Below are positions 8,345 to 18,084 of a stretch of 64,000 nt of DNA, one piece after another (positions within the stretch are counted from its first letter, which is position 1; the number at the start of each line of letters is the position of its first letter). Location: contig CBDFGN010000006.1 in the NCBI GenBank assembly GCA_965247065.1, forward strand, positions 2,542,001-2,606,000, written 5' to 3'. Both the position numbers and the translations under genes were made by a program. Source of the DNA: CBDFGN01 sp965247065 (GTDB lineage: Bacteria; Bacteroidota; Bacteroidia; Cytophagales; Cyclobacteriaceae). The notes beneath the pieces were generated by a model, which was not told the DNA's origin, ran no database searches, and saw only the letters and a list, made by a program, of their open reading frames with translations.

Positions 8345-10426
8345 TTGAGGTACTCCAATGAGGTACTCCAACAGGAACGCGAGTATATAGGTAAACCGAA
8401 GGGGCGACTGAACGGACTGGCCATTTCGGGGGGAGGGATTCGATCGGCCGCCTTTGGAATGGGCGTTTTGCAGGGTTTAGCAGCCTCCAAGATCCTCTCC
8501 AAAATCCACTACTTGTCAACCGTATCCGGGGGTGGGTATATAGGCTCCTCGTTAACCTGGTTCCTGGAGCGGGGGCTTCCCGACGGAAGTCCGGCTACCC
8601 TTGAAGGAAACAGCTTCCCGTTTGGCCGAAAATTTACCCGAGGCAAAAAGATTGACAAAGAAGACTTCCATGGTAATGAGATCCTTAATTTCATTCGGCA
8701 GCACGGCAATTACCTTACTCCCGGTAAGGGACTCAATTTAATGTCGCTGCTGGGAGTTGTTATTCGCAGCTCGTTCGTATCCCTGCTGGTTTACTTCTCC
8801 CTGCTTTACCTCTTTATGACCGCCTTGTTTCATTTAAGATTGTACCAGTCAGTCTTGTTAATATCCCCACAGCCGGAATTGAATTCATTATTATGGGCGG
8901 CTGCCATTCTTGGTGTCCTGATCTTAGCTCTGGCAGTTGGATTCTCAGTAATAACCTTCTTCAATCCGCCTTATAGATTGTTGAGCCGGGCCCAGGCCTA
9001 TGCAGGAGTGAGCTGGACGGCAGTAGTAGTTTTCGCTCTGTTAGAAATAGTGGAGCCCATAGTCTCCTACCTGGAAGGCTGGTACGCCGAGTTGGTTACG
9101 GGCTCCTCGGTTTCGCTCGGGATCATTATTGGGCTGTACGAGCAGTTAAAATCCAAGGGCGATCGAAGCAACGGCAATTCCGTCTTATCTAACTTCCGAA
9201 TTTTGATCGGAGCCCTGGCCCTTCTTTATGGGCTTCTTTTGCTCAGTTATATTCTTGTCAGCGACACCCAGCAACCCAATCAATGGTGGTCATGGGGCCT
9301 TTGGTGGACTTTGGGCTCCCTCTTAATTGTGCTGGTGGTGGGGCTGAGTGTAAATCTCAACGTTTTTGGCTTTCATCGAATGTACCGGGACCGATTGATG
9401 GAAACCTTTACGCCCAACAAGATCAACGTGAGAACCAATCGATGGGGTCCGGCCACCGATGCTGATAGCTCCGTCCACGGCCTGCTGGAAAATATGTGTC
9501 GGCAAAACAAGACTCCTTATCATATCATCAATACTAACCTGGTGACGGTAAGCTCAGACGCGGCCAAATACAATGGTCGGGGAGGTGATAATTTCATATT
9601 GTCGCCGTTGTTTTGTGGGAGTGATGCCACTGGTTGGCGAACCACCAATACCTATCGGAAAACCCGGGGTGGTGACGGAGGAATGAGACTGGGAACCGCC
9701 ATGGCCATTTCAGGCGCCGCCGTAAATCCCTCAGCCGGACCGAACGGCCAGGGGCTTACCAAAAGCAAAGTGATTTCGGTATTATTGGGCTTGCTGAATA
9801 TCCAATTGGGGTTTTGGTCTGATAATCCCAATCCGGCCCGAACCAGCTGGTTCCGATTTCCGACCTTCTTGGGACCCGGGATCTTCAGTCATTTTGTGGG
9901 AAAATCCCTGAGCGAAACCAGTGGGTCTATTTTGCTAACCGATGGAGGCCATTTTGAAAACCTGGGCCTTTACGAATTGATCAGGAGAAAGCTGCAGCTG
10001 ATCCTGGTTTCGGATGCCGGCGCGGATCCGAAGGTATCATTTGAGGATCTGGCCAATGCCATCGAAAAGGTCCGGGTAGATTTTGGGGCAAGGATCCAAT
10101 TCATGAATGGATGGGGTCTGGATGGTTTGATACAAGGCTCGTTGAAGGGCCCAAAGGCCCGGAAATTTGATCTGGCCGCCCGCGGGCATGCGATTGCCCA
10201 AATCACCTATCACGATGGCTCGGAAGGCATACTGGTTCTGATCAAATCCACGCTTACCGACAATCTGCCGGCAGACATCTACGGGTATAAAAGTAACCAC
10301 CCCTCCTACCCCGACGAATCGACTGGCGATCAGTTCTTTAACGAAGTTCAGTTTGAAGCATACAGGGAGTTAGGGTATCAGCAAACGAAGGGCGCCGTGG
10401 GGTCGAAGGGGGGGGAAGCGGGTTGA
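8345..10426 (+). CDS. Membrane-embedded patatin-like phospholipase with damaged 5' end
   Basis: About 690 residues. Seen: oxyanion loop 'AISGGGIRSAAFG' (about 29-41), nucleophile elbow 'STVSGGGYIG' (about 59-68), a block of roughly six hydrophobic helices (about 130-340), and the dyad aspartate 'TDGGHFENLGL' (about 531). This is the cPLA2-like patatin class; it should hydrolyse acyl esters of membrane lipids. The frame as it stands begins only at TTG 8345. The natural start is probably ATG 8317 (MSSNHTRDEVEVLQ...), which is thrown out of frame by a 13-bp tandem duplication at 8346-8371; deleting one copy fuses '...EVLQ' directly to 'QEREYIG...'. Expression of the present allele is therefore doubtful. 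Confidence 0.82.
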   Translation: MRYSNEVLQQEREYIGKPKGRLNGLAISGGGIRSAAFGMGVLQGLAASKILSKIHYLSTVSGGGYIGSSLTWFLERGLPDGSPATLEGNSFPFGRKFTRGKKIDKEDFHGNEILNFIRQHGNYLTPGKGLNLMSLLGVVIRSSFVSLLVYFSLLYLFMTALFHLRLYQSVLLISPQPELNSLLWAAAILGVLILALAVGFSVITFFNPPYRLLSRAQAYAGVSWTAVVVFALLEIVEPIVSYLEGWYAELVTGSSVSLGIIIGLYEQLKSKGDRSNGNSVLSNFRILIGALALLYGLLLLSYILVSDTQQPNQWWSWGLWWTLGSLLIVLVVGLSVNLNVFGFHRMYRDRLMETFTPNKINVRTNRWGPATDADSSVHGLLENMCRQNKTPYHIINTNLVTVSSDAAKYNGRGGDNFILSPLFCGSDATGWRTTNTYRKTRGGDGGMRLGTAMAISGAAVNPSAGPNGQGLTKSKVISVLLGLLNIQLGFWSDNPNPARTSWFRFPTFLGPGIFSHFVGKSLSETSGSILLTDGGHFENLGLYELIRRKLQLILVSDAGADPKVSFEDLANAIEKVRVDFGARIQFMNGWGLDGLIQGSLKGPKARKFDLAARGHAIAQITYHDGSEGILVLIKSTLTDNLPADIYGYKSNHPSYPDESTGDQFFNEVQFEAYRELGYQQTKGAVGSKGGEAG
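8346..8371 (+). repeat. 13-bp tandem duplication breaking the patatin start
   Basis: TGAGGTACTCCAA is perfectly repeated (8346-8358, 8359-8371). Because 13 is not a multiple of three, the frame opened at ATG 8317 hits TGA at 8359 immediately after the first copy. Confidence 0.93.
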
Positions 10427-10761
10427 CGTGGTTTTGGAGTAGGTTAAGGGTCTGGGAAAAGTGTAAGTTAGGGCTAGAAAGCGGTAGAATTTACCTAATA
10501 CCAGGAGGTAGGCCGCCGGTTTCTGAACCCGTTGAACCTGGCACACACCGAGCCGTCAAAGTAACCCGTTAATGCTGGCATGAAGAAGCCACACCACCTG
10601 GTACATACGAATGAAATTTCTGTATCCGCTAAGTCAACTAGGATAACTCAAATCCTGTCTGCCGGCAGCCAGGTAAATAGCTGTTGCTTTTAAACCGATT
10701 AGTTTTGGTTCAAATAATCTAAATTAGCATTTTAGGCTAAATAAAAATTGAAGCTAAAATC
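10427..10761. other. Gene-free interval (335 bp)
   Basis: No coding frame. The last ~80 bp are AT-rich and probably contain the promoter of the GH32 gene; no exact TAnnTTTG box was found. Confidence 0.45.
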
Positions 10762-12414
10762 ATGAAAAAACTAATTATTGCATTGCTAACGATAACCAGT
10801 ATTTCTGGGTTCTCTCAATCTGTAGAGAAGACTTTTAAAATAGAGAAGAAATATATCAACATACCCATAGAAAATAAGCAGGAACGTCAACGTGTAAAAT
10901 TTAAAGTGGACGGTGAAGTTTATACATTCAATGATATTCGGATTGCGGAAGATGCTGTCGATTACTGGACCTTCGTTGATGCTTCCAGATATATGGGCAA
11001 AGAGTTCAGTTTTGATTTTTCGGAATCTGTATCAGGAATAGAAAAGATTTACCAGTCTGATAAATTCGTTGGTGAGGAGATGCTTTATAAAGAGGAACTT
11101 CGTCCGCAGGTTCATTTTACGACCCGAAGAGGTTGGAATAATGACCCCAATGGTATGGTTTATTATGAAGGAGAGTACCATCTCTATTATCAGCACAATC
11201 CTTATGAAATAAACTGGGGTAATATGACCTGGGGGCATGCCGTATCCACAGATCTAGTGCATTGGGAAGAATTGCCTATCGTTATAGAGCCCGACGAACT
11301 AGGTACAATATTCTCAGGTTCGGCAGTTATTGATTATAATAATACTTCCGGTTTTAAGAAAGGAAGTGAAAATCCTCTGGTCGCGATCTATACTGCTGAT
11401 ATGTGGGATTCAAAGCAACACCAGTGTATTGCCTACAGTTTAGATAAGGGAAGAACTTTTACCAAATATGAGGGTAACCCTGTAATACCTGCTCAAAGAA
11501 GATTCGGTTCGGGACATGAAAGAGACCCCAAAGTGTTTTGGTATGAGCCAGACAAACACTGGGTACTGGTTCTGCATGATGCACTAACGTATAGCATTTA
11601 TAATTCGAAAAATTTGAAAGAATGGGAGTACCAAAGTTCTGTTGATGCAGGGTTTTGGGAATGTCCCGAATTGTTTGAGTTGGCTGTTGATGGCAACAAG
11701 AATAATAAAAAGTGGGTACTGTATGGAGTTATGGGGACCTATCTTCTCGGTGATTTTGATGGTAAGAAATTTACACCGGAAACAGAAATGCTCAGGTATA
11801 ATGTTGGAGGAATGACTGCTGCCCAAACTTATAATGATGAACCTAACGGAAGACGGCTTCAAATAGGATGGGGGCATGCGACATTTCCGGGTATGCCATT
11901 TAAGCAGACTTTTACAATGGTTCAGGAATTCAGCTTGAAAACTACAAGAAATGGAGTACGCTTATTTATTGAACCAGCCAAAGAGATTGAGAAATTACAC
12001 TCGAAATCGCATAAGTTTGAAAATGAATACATTGGATTGGGTATAAATAATAAATTATCAGCAATAAAATCTCCGGTCTTGCATATCAAAGCGAAATTCG
12101 AGATTGACAACGGCAGGCTATTTGGACTCAACATTAATGGATACAAGATTGATTATAAGGTTAATACCAATAAACTGAATGATACTTTCTTACCCCTTCA
12201 AAACAAACAACTCGAATTAGAAGTCATTGTGGACAATACTTTAATAGAAGTATATGGAAATGGCGGCCTTGTTTATTGGTTTGCCAACTATAATGAAGGA
12301 GACCCGGGAGATTTTAGCCTTTCATTGACCCAGGGTGAAAGTGGATTGAACCAGGACCCCAAAACTTTGGTTAAGAGCCTGGAAATACACGAGTTAAAAT
12401 CGATTTGGGAATAG
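10762..12414 (+). CDS. Secreted GH32 fructan hydrolase (levanase/inulinase/invertase type)
   Basis: 550 residues with a signal peptide ('MKKLIIALLTITSISGFSQ', cleavage near 19). All three GH32 acid motifs are present: nucleophile 'WNNDPNG' (about 130), transition-state 'ERDPKVF' (about 253) and acid/base 'ECPELFEL' (about 299), on a five-bladed propeller, followed by a C-terminal beta-sandwich. An extra ~100 residues before WNDPNG form an N-terminal beta domain. The enzyme should hydrolyse beta-fructofuranosyl links (levan, inulin or sucrose) outside the cytoplasm. No SusC/SusD pair or fructokinase is adjacent. Its codons are more AT-rich than its neighbours. A fragment of a different GH32 gene lies at 28166-28322. 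Confidence 0.93.
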   Translation: MKKLIIALLTITSISGFSQSVEKTFKIEKKYINIPIENKQERQRVKFKVDGEVYTFNDIRIAEDAVDYWTFVDASRYMGKEFSFDFSESVSGIEKIYQSDKFVGEEMLYKEELRPQVHFTTRRGWNNDPNGMVYYEGEYHLYYQHNPYEINWGNMTWGHAVSTDLVHWEELPIVIEPDELGTIFSGSAVIDYNNTSGFKKGSENPLVAIYTADMWDSKQHQCIAYSLDKGRTFTKYEGNPVIPAQRRFGSGHERDPKVFWYEPDKHWVLVLHDALTYSIYNSKNLKEWEYQSSVDAGFWECPELFELAVDGNKNNKKWVLYGVMGTYLLGDFDGKKFTPETEMLRYNVGGMTAAQTYNDEPNGRRLQIGWGHATFPGMPFKQTFTMVQEFSLKTTRNGVRLFIEPAKEIEKLHSKSHKFENEYIGLGINNKLSAIKSPVLHIKAKFEIDNGRLFGLNINGYKIDYKVNTNKLNDTFLPLQNKQLELEVIVDNTLIEVYGNGGLVYWFANYNEGDPGDFSLSLTQGESGLNQDPKTLVKSLEIHELKSIWE

Positions 12415-12816
12415 AGATTTTGTTCGTATAGGCAGTGACATATAAACTTTCCCGGCCCAATTGTTACACTAATTCGGTCATAATGCATCAAAAGCGGGAA
12501 AGGCACTGAAAAAACGAGACAGGTTGGTTTTGGTAACGGCAACAATGGCATCGGTTTTACAAGTCTCTCCACGGTTTTCTACTGAGGAAAATGATTCTAA
12601 AGAGTTGAGACGGAAGATTGGACGATAATGCGTGCTCCCCGCAACATAGTGCGCGTCTCCTTACGCCTTCGTCCCGCTGACACCCGTAAAGAAATTCAAA
12701 GCATAATTCAGAAGTGCATCCTTCCACCGGAAATAAAAAGGACGCTCACTCCTTTCGTTATTACGGAATTGATTTGGTTGACTATTTGGGAACAGTGATT
12801 GCCAAACAATCCCAAG
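12415..12816. other. Gene-free interval (402 bp)
   Basis: No convincing frame or repeat on either strand. Confidence 0.45.
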
Positions 12817-13182
12817 CTACGGAGTGCTCTTTGTACCATAGAAATAACTAAACTGCCCATCATCAAAGATCAGGGTGTCGCTAGCGCCAAAGGGAGCACA
12901 AGCTTTTTCCCATCTTTCCCTGGCGGACCCATCAGTAAATGTGACAAATGCAGCACATACAAATTCCAGGCTATCCAGGTTGGGCGTGCATATTACATGC
13001 TTTTTTCTTGTTACAGCGCAGTTGAGAACCTGATTGTCCAATATGACCCGTCCAATGGTCTGATTATTCACTTTTTGAATCCATCCATTTGGAGGGTCGG
13101 GTCTTTTTCCATGACAGGCTATTAAAACCACAAATGATAAACACGAGAAAGTAGTCAGGAGGTTTTGGACAGATAGTGACAT
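12817..13182 (-). CDS. Hypothetical lipoprotein
   Basis: 121 residues from ATG 13182; the frame extends upstream to another ATG at 13218, but the 13182 start gives a normal signal: 'MSLSVQNLLTTFSCLSFVVL' followed by the lipobox 'LIAC' and an acceptor Cys. The mature part (HGKRPDPPNGWIQKVNN...) contains two further cysteines and matches no family I recognise. A plus-strand frame overlaps it (12799-13125) but lacks protein-like features. It stands alone, divergent from the DUF5916 gene. Confidence 0.55.
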   Translation of the reverse strand: MSLSVQNLLTTFSCLSFVVLIACHGKRPDPPNGWIQKVNNQTIGRVILDNQVLNCAVTRKKHVICTPNLDSLEFVCAAFVTFTDGSARERWEKACAPFGASDTLIFDDGQFSYFYGTKSTP

Positions 13183-13314
13183 TCGTAATGGATTTGAGAA
13201 CAGATGGAATTTCGTCAATAACCGTCATAAAGTCAAGGTCCACTGACCATTCGACCTAAGAGCATGCCTCTCGGTCTTTGATCCTAAGCCTCGGGTCATA
13301 ATATTTGCGTCAGT

Positions 13315-15567
13315 ATGGCTTTTGATAAACAGATACTCATCATTTTTTTGGCCTCATACGGGACTGTTGCCTCCGCTCAGGATCAAGGGCCAAAATTGGA
13401 GAATCCTTCTGAAATCAACATTAAGAAAGCCTCTGGAAAAATAGTCCTGGACGGAGAGTTGTCCGAGAAGGAGTGGCAGGAATCAGAGGTTACATCGGAC
13501 TTCTGGATGAGCTTTCCGGTGGATGACCGCATCGCTCCGCCGGAAATCCAAACTGAAGTTCGGCTGACCTATGACGACCACTTTATATATCTGGGGATAG
13601 TTTGTTATGACGATGACGATTATACCATTCAAACCCTCAAAAGAGATGTGAACTTCGTTGAGAGCGATTTCTTCGGGGTAGTCATAGATCCGGTCCACGA
13701 ACGGACGAACGGTTTTTTTTTCGGGATTAATCCGGCGGGAGTGCAAACCGAATTGCTCATTAGCGGGCAAACCGGCCGAAGGGGATCCAACCAGCCAGGC
13801 CAGCAGCCCAGGGGCATCAATGTGGCCTAGGACAATAAGTGGTTTTCGGAAGTAAAAAATTATCCTGACAAATGGGTTATTGAAGTAGCCATACCTTTTA
13901 AGACCCTTCGTTTTAAATCAAGTAAGTCCTTGTGGGGAATTAACTTTGTCCGGGGTGATCCCAAATCCAACAGCTTTTCATCTTGGGCTCCGGTGCCCAT
14001 TCAATTTATAGCCGCGGACCTTGGCTTTACCGGCGGTTTGAAATGGGATGAGCCTCCCAGCAAAGTTAAAAGCAATTTTTCGATAATTCCTTATGCGCTG
14101 GGCTCCTTTAACCGGGATTTTGAGGAAGACGGACCTCGGAACCTGGATTTTCAGGCTGGATTGGATGCCAAGGCCGCCATTTCAACCAGTTTGAACCTCG
14201 ACCTTACTTTAAACCCGGATTTTTCACAGGTGGAAGTTGATGAACAGGTCACCAACCTCACCCTGTTCAATGTACGTTTTCCTGAAAGGCGCCTTTTTTT
14301 CCTGGAGAATAGCGACCTGTTTGAGGATTTTGGCATCCCACCCATGCGGCCATTCTTTTCCAGGAAGATCGGGCTGGATGAAAATGGCAATCCCATTCCG
14401 ATGCTCTTCGGAACCCGCCTTAGTGGCAATATCACCAAGGATCTGCGTATTGGCGTCATGAACATGCAAACTAAGAAACAAGACCAATTCACTGCCCAAA
14501 ATTATACTTCGTTGGCCATGCACCAACGGGTGCTAAAACGATCGGTAGTCAAAGGATATTTCCATAACAGGCAAAGTATTGGGGATGGAAAGTCACCACC
14601 CGGAGATTTCAACCGGAATGGCGGCGTGGAATTTTCCTTTCGTACTCTTGACGGCCGGTGGCAAGGCATTTCCAGTTTGGGCATGAGTGCCAGCCCGGAC
14701 ATAAAAGATGATAATTATTTCTATATTTTTGGTGGCGGCTATGATGGGAGGAAAGTAAGCTGGTATACCAACTTTGCAGGAGTCGGAAACGACTATATTG
14801 CCGACGTAGGCTTTATACCGCTTCAAAATCATTATGATGCGGAAGCGGATACAGTAATCAGGGTTGGATTCAATCACTGGTTCGGGCGCTTCAGCTACAC
14901 CTTGTACCCCGAAATGAACCCCAGAATCATTTCTCATGAATTAGAAGCACGCAATATTCTGGATGTGCAAACCGATTTGGAACCAATCAGCAACCGAGCC
15001 GAGCTAACCTACACTCTTAGCTTTATCAACACGAGCGTTTTCGATCTTAAATACAGCCACCATTCTGTGAATCTGCTTTTTCCTTTCAGCTTTATAGAGG
15101 GGGACCTTTTGCCGGTGGGTGAGTACGACTTTGATTTTGCCGGATTTACTTATACCTCGGATAAACGAAAACTATTTGGAATAACCGGAGGTTTGGAACA
15201 TGGCACTTTTTACAATGGAACGCGAACCCGGTTAACAATGGGATTGAAGTACCGGATCCAACCCTGGGGCAACTTTGGCATCATTTTCGAGCAGAATAAC
15301 TTAAAATTTCCAAGTCCGTACCAGGACGAGATTTTTTACCTGATCAGTCCCAAGATAGAGATAAATTTTTCACGCTCAGTATTTTGGACCACCTTCCTTC
15401 AGTATAACACCCAGCAAGATAATTATAACATTAACAGCCGGTTTCAATGGCGATTTCAGCCGATGTCTGACCTATTCATTGTTTACACCGACAATTATGC
15501 GGTGGAAGTGTGGGGACCTAAAAACCGGGCCCTGGTCATCAAGTTAAATTATTGGCTGAATTTGTAG
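13315..15567 (+). pseudogene. DUF5916 outer-membrane-type protein with in-frame TAG
   Basis: 751 codons read in one frame, interrupted only by TAG at 13828-13830 (codon 172). Signal peptide 1-21 (ends 'VASAQ'). Residues ~35-215 are the CBM9-like sandwich ('GKIVLDGELSEKEWQ', 'FFGVVIDPVHERTNGF'), and the rest is the DUF5916 barrel, ending 'NRALVIKLNYWLNL' with a terminal aromatic-x-leucine typical of outer-membrane barrels. Both sides of the stop align with the family: 'GINVA-[stop]-DNKWFSEVK', where a tryptophan is usual, so TGG to TAG is inferred. DUF5916 proteins are common in Bacteroidota, often near peptidases or hydrolases; their role is not established. Confidence 0.85.
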
Positions 15568-15689
15568 GAAGTTTTTCCCACGGACTCAATCGACCGAGAA
15601 AAAGGGTCGGTCATTTTTCTTCAAACCCTAAGAAACTGTCAATCTGAGTTCTGATTAGCGTAGCGAACGGGTTAATGCGATACCAGGAA

Positions 15690-15845
15690 CCATACCTGGA
15701 AACTGAATACCCCAGCCAAAACAACTAACCAGTATCCATCACCACCACCTGATTGGAGAATTACGATACCTTAAAACCCCCCACTGCGGAATGCCGACCA
15801 CAGCCCCAGCAATGAAGGCTGCGGGCACTATCCAGCCAAAAAAGT
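15690..15845 (-). pseudogene. Remnant of an integral membrane protein
   Basis: On the minus strand one frame reads 'VPAAFIAGAVVGIPQWGVL' ... 'NSPIRWW-[TGA]-WILVSCFGWGIQ'. The G-x-x-QW-x-VLR...WW...GW-x-x-G spacing is that of a small multi-helix membrane protein family often seen in bacteria. It has no start, carries an in-frame TGA where W is expected, and decays into noise on both sides. The rest of 15568-16070 holds nothing else I can support. Confidence 0.45.
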
Positions 15846-16070
15846 CATCTGTTTCGATGGTACCGTCAAGGCTAAAGATCAAATACTACTTCATGGCTCT
15901 TCTGATCACTGATGATGATAAAAGGAACAAGTGGAAGGAGCAGATGCCCTTGATCCATAAAAGGGATCAGAGTAAAGGGCAAAAGGATCACTGTCCCCAG
16001 CATCCTGCAACATTACCTAAAAAGCAATGCGGCTCCGGCATTGTTTTAGCAGAGCACTGAATTTCTGTGT

Positions 16071-16676
16071 TTAAAACGCGCCCTTTACTGTATCCACAAA
16101 ATGCTTGAGCAAGTCGTCGCGGTTGGGTTGGCTAAGCAGAGGCGCTCCTTGTACTACAAATCCGGCCCCCTGACGTCCTGCCTCGATGGCTTCCTCCGCT
16201 GAAAATGTACCCACCCCAATGGGTATCGAAACTGCCGATAAGATTTCCCAAAAACCATCTAGGACATGCTTCGCAGGATCGGCTTTAGCCTCGTCATGAC
16301 CCAGGTGCAGAAGGATGTAGTCCGCGCCAATCGCCTCTGCTTGGGCCGCACGTTCGGCCTTGTTGGTAACTCCGATCAGGTCCACCATTACCTGGATACC
16401 GCAGGACTTTTTGGCGGAGACCGCTGCAGCGATGCTCGCGTCCGGAGCTGCCGCCAACACCACAGCAATCGAAGCTCCTTGATCTGCTGCCGACCGAAAA
16501 TATTTTTCTACGCCGTCCATGGCCTTGAAATCTGCCAACACCAGTTTTCCATCACACAGCTCGTGCAGTTTTCCAATAGACTCCAGGCCCTGGTAAATGA
16601 TAAGTGGGGTACCGGCTTCTATCCAATCCGCGCCGGCTTTCACAGCAGAGAGTGCGTACTGGCCCGCCGTTTCCAT
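16071..16676 (-). CDS. HPS/KGPDC-type aldolase (OMP decarboxylase superfamily)
   Basis: TIM-barrel protein of the hexulose-6-phosphate synthase / 3-keto-L-gulonate-6-phosphate decarboxylase group. Seen: 'AGADWIEAGTPLI' (early strand), 'LADFKAMDG' giving the superfamily D-x-K-x-x-D metal/phosphate motif, 'GADYILLHLGHDE', and 'GVGTFSAEEA' for phosphate binding. Substrate cannot be chosen between the two activities. The first legal start is ATG 16676, but homology-like sequence continues 14 codons upstream (T-A-P-K-I-Q-I-A-I-D-A-R-D) to an ATA at 16718, four nt after the stop of the upstream dehydrogenase, so an ATG-to-ATA change is inferred. From ATG 16676 the first barrel strand is lost. Base composition is richer in G+C than flanking genes. 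Confidence 0.82.
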   Translation of the reverse strand: METAGQYALSAVKAGADWIEAGTPLIIYQGLESIGKLHELCDGKLVLADFKAMDGVEKYFRSAADQGASIAVVLAAAPDASIAAAVSAKKSCGIQVMVDLIGVTNKAERAAQAEAIGADYILLHLGHDEAKADPAKHVLDGFWEILSAVSIPIGVGTFSAEEAIEAGRQGAGFVVQGAPLLSQPNRDDLLKHFVDTVKGAF

Positions 16677-16722
16677 ATCCCTGGCATCGATCGCTATTTG
16701 TATTTTGGGAGCTGTTATAAGG

Positions 16723-17748
16723 TCAGGGTTTAATTATTGTCTTGATGGCGTTTGTATTTCCTGCATTTTCATAAGCTTGCTGGGCATCGTCGAGTGCGAA
16801 GTCATGTGTGATCAGCGGTTTCACATTAATGCGCCCATCAGACATCATCTCCAGGGCCGGGTCCTCTGGCCAATAAAATCCAGTGCACCCGATAATGGAA
16901 ATTTCGCTAAAAATGATGGGTTGCATGGTGAAGGTAACGGTATCGGCGAAGAATCCAAACGCGCCGACCACTCCCCGTTTCCGGGCCAGATCGACGGCCA
17001 ATTGATAAGTGGCTTCCACCCCGCAACATTCCAGAATGATATCACCTCCCAAACCACCTGATAATTCGCGCACCTGTTCTTTCACGTCTTCGGAGTCCGG
17101 ATTTATGACGGCGTCCGCCCCTAACTGAAGCGCCAGATCCCTCTTAAATGCTGAAGGTTCGATGACGTCCACCCGTGCGGCGCCCAACCACTTGGCCACC
17201 TGAATGGCAACCGAGCCTATAGCACCCGCTCCGATGAGCACGACTTTGGATCCCGGGCCCACTCCGGTCCGTTGGTTCAGGTGAATAGCGTTGCCAACTG
17301 GCTCAGCCAAGGCCGCTTCCTCAAACGATAGATTATGGGGCATGCGATAGGCGTTTTTTCCCGGTACACACACGTATTCCGCATTCGCTCCATTGCGATA
17401 GCCTCGCATGGCCGATCCGAGGATTTCCACGTGTTCGCAGAGATTGAACCATCCCTGTTGGCACGGGTAACAGTCTCCACAACTGATTTGCGGATCAATC
17501 GCCACCCGGTCGCCTTCCTGCAGGTGAGTGACGGCTTTACCGATATTGGCTACGATTCCCGATGATTCATGCCCCATGGTAAGGCCAACCGGCCGGCGTC
17601 GAGGGATCAAACCTTCAAAGCCATGCAAATCGGAGCAGCAAATGGCGCAGGCTCGAACCGCAACCAGGACCTCGTCATCGCCGAACTCGGGCTCGTCCCG
17701 ATCTTCTATCTCCAACTTCCGGGTTCCACGAAGGACAGCTGCTTTCAT
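16723..17748 (-). CDS. Zinc-dependent MDR alcohol/polyol dehydrogenase
   Basis: 341 residues of the medium-chain dehydrogenase family. Seen: catalytic-zinc region 'CAICCSDLHG' (about 33) and 'GHESSG' (about 60), four structural-zinc cysteines in 'CGDCYPCQQGWFNLC', and the Rossmann motif 'GAGAIGSVAIQVAKW' (about 171). It resembles threonine/sorbitol/galactitol-phosphate dehydrogenases, oxidising a secondary alcohol with NAD(P). It is upstream of and 4 nt from the aldolase remnant start, so the two form an operon: oxidation of a sugar or its phosphate followed by aldol/decarboxylase cleavage is a plausible sequence, inferred only from order. G+C-rich like its partners. Confidence 0.9.
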   Translation of the reverse strand: MKAAVLRGTRKLEIEDRDEPEFGDDEVLVAVRACAICCSDLHGFEGLIPRRRPVGLTMGHESSGIVANIGKAVTHLQEGDRVAIDPQISCGDCYPCQQGWFNLCEHVEILGSAMRGYRNGANAEYVCVPGKNAYRMPHNLSFEEAALAEPVGNAIHLNQRTGVGPGSKVVLIGAGAIGSVAIQVAKWLGAARVDVIEPSAFKRDLALQLGADAVINPDSEDVKEQVRELSGGLGGDIILECCGVEATYQLAVDLARKRGVVGAFGFFADTVTFTMQPIIFSEISIIGCTGFYWPEDPALEMMSDGRINVKPLITHDFALDDAQQAYENAGNTNAIKTIIKP

Positions 17749-18084
17749 GTAAGATTACGTTTTTGGAAACTGTTAACAGACAAGAACCAGCAACCTGTTT
17801 TATTAATAGACCGCGGCAAGACCCTTGTTTTATTGGCCCACCTTCTTTTGCTGAGTGCAATAACGATCCAGTCCATTTGCAAATATACCATTAAAGCAAT
17901 ATACCGTAAAGTACAAATATGATCCGCTGCTCTGCGGCATTTCCGCTCTAAAAGCTACTCCTGTGGCTCCAAACGGCTGCCTTGTAATCCATGTTATCCT
18001 GAGCAATATTGGTTTCTCCTATGCAGGTTTGTCCACGTTCAAGGAGTTCCAATCTTTTTTGTCGAATAAAGCGTTATCCGATGT
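17749..18084. other. Gene-free interval (336 bp)
   Basis: Separates the dehydrogenase start from the transporter stop. It must contain the dehydrogenase promoter, but no consensus box is evident. Confidence 0.4.

Noticed and set aside
12799..13125. Plus-strand frame of 108 codons
   Set aside because: Overlaps a minus-strand frame with a proper lipoprotein signal; the plus frame lacks such features.
15791..16060. Plus-strand frame of 89 codons
   Set aside because: Low-complexity Lys/Gln-rich translation; the opposite strand holds a recognisable membrane-protein remnant.
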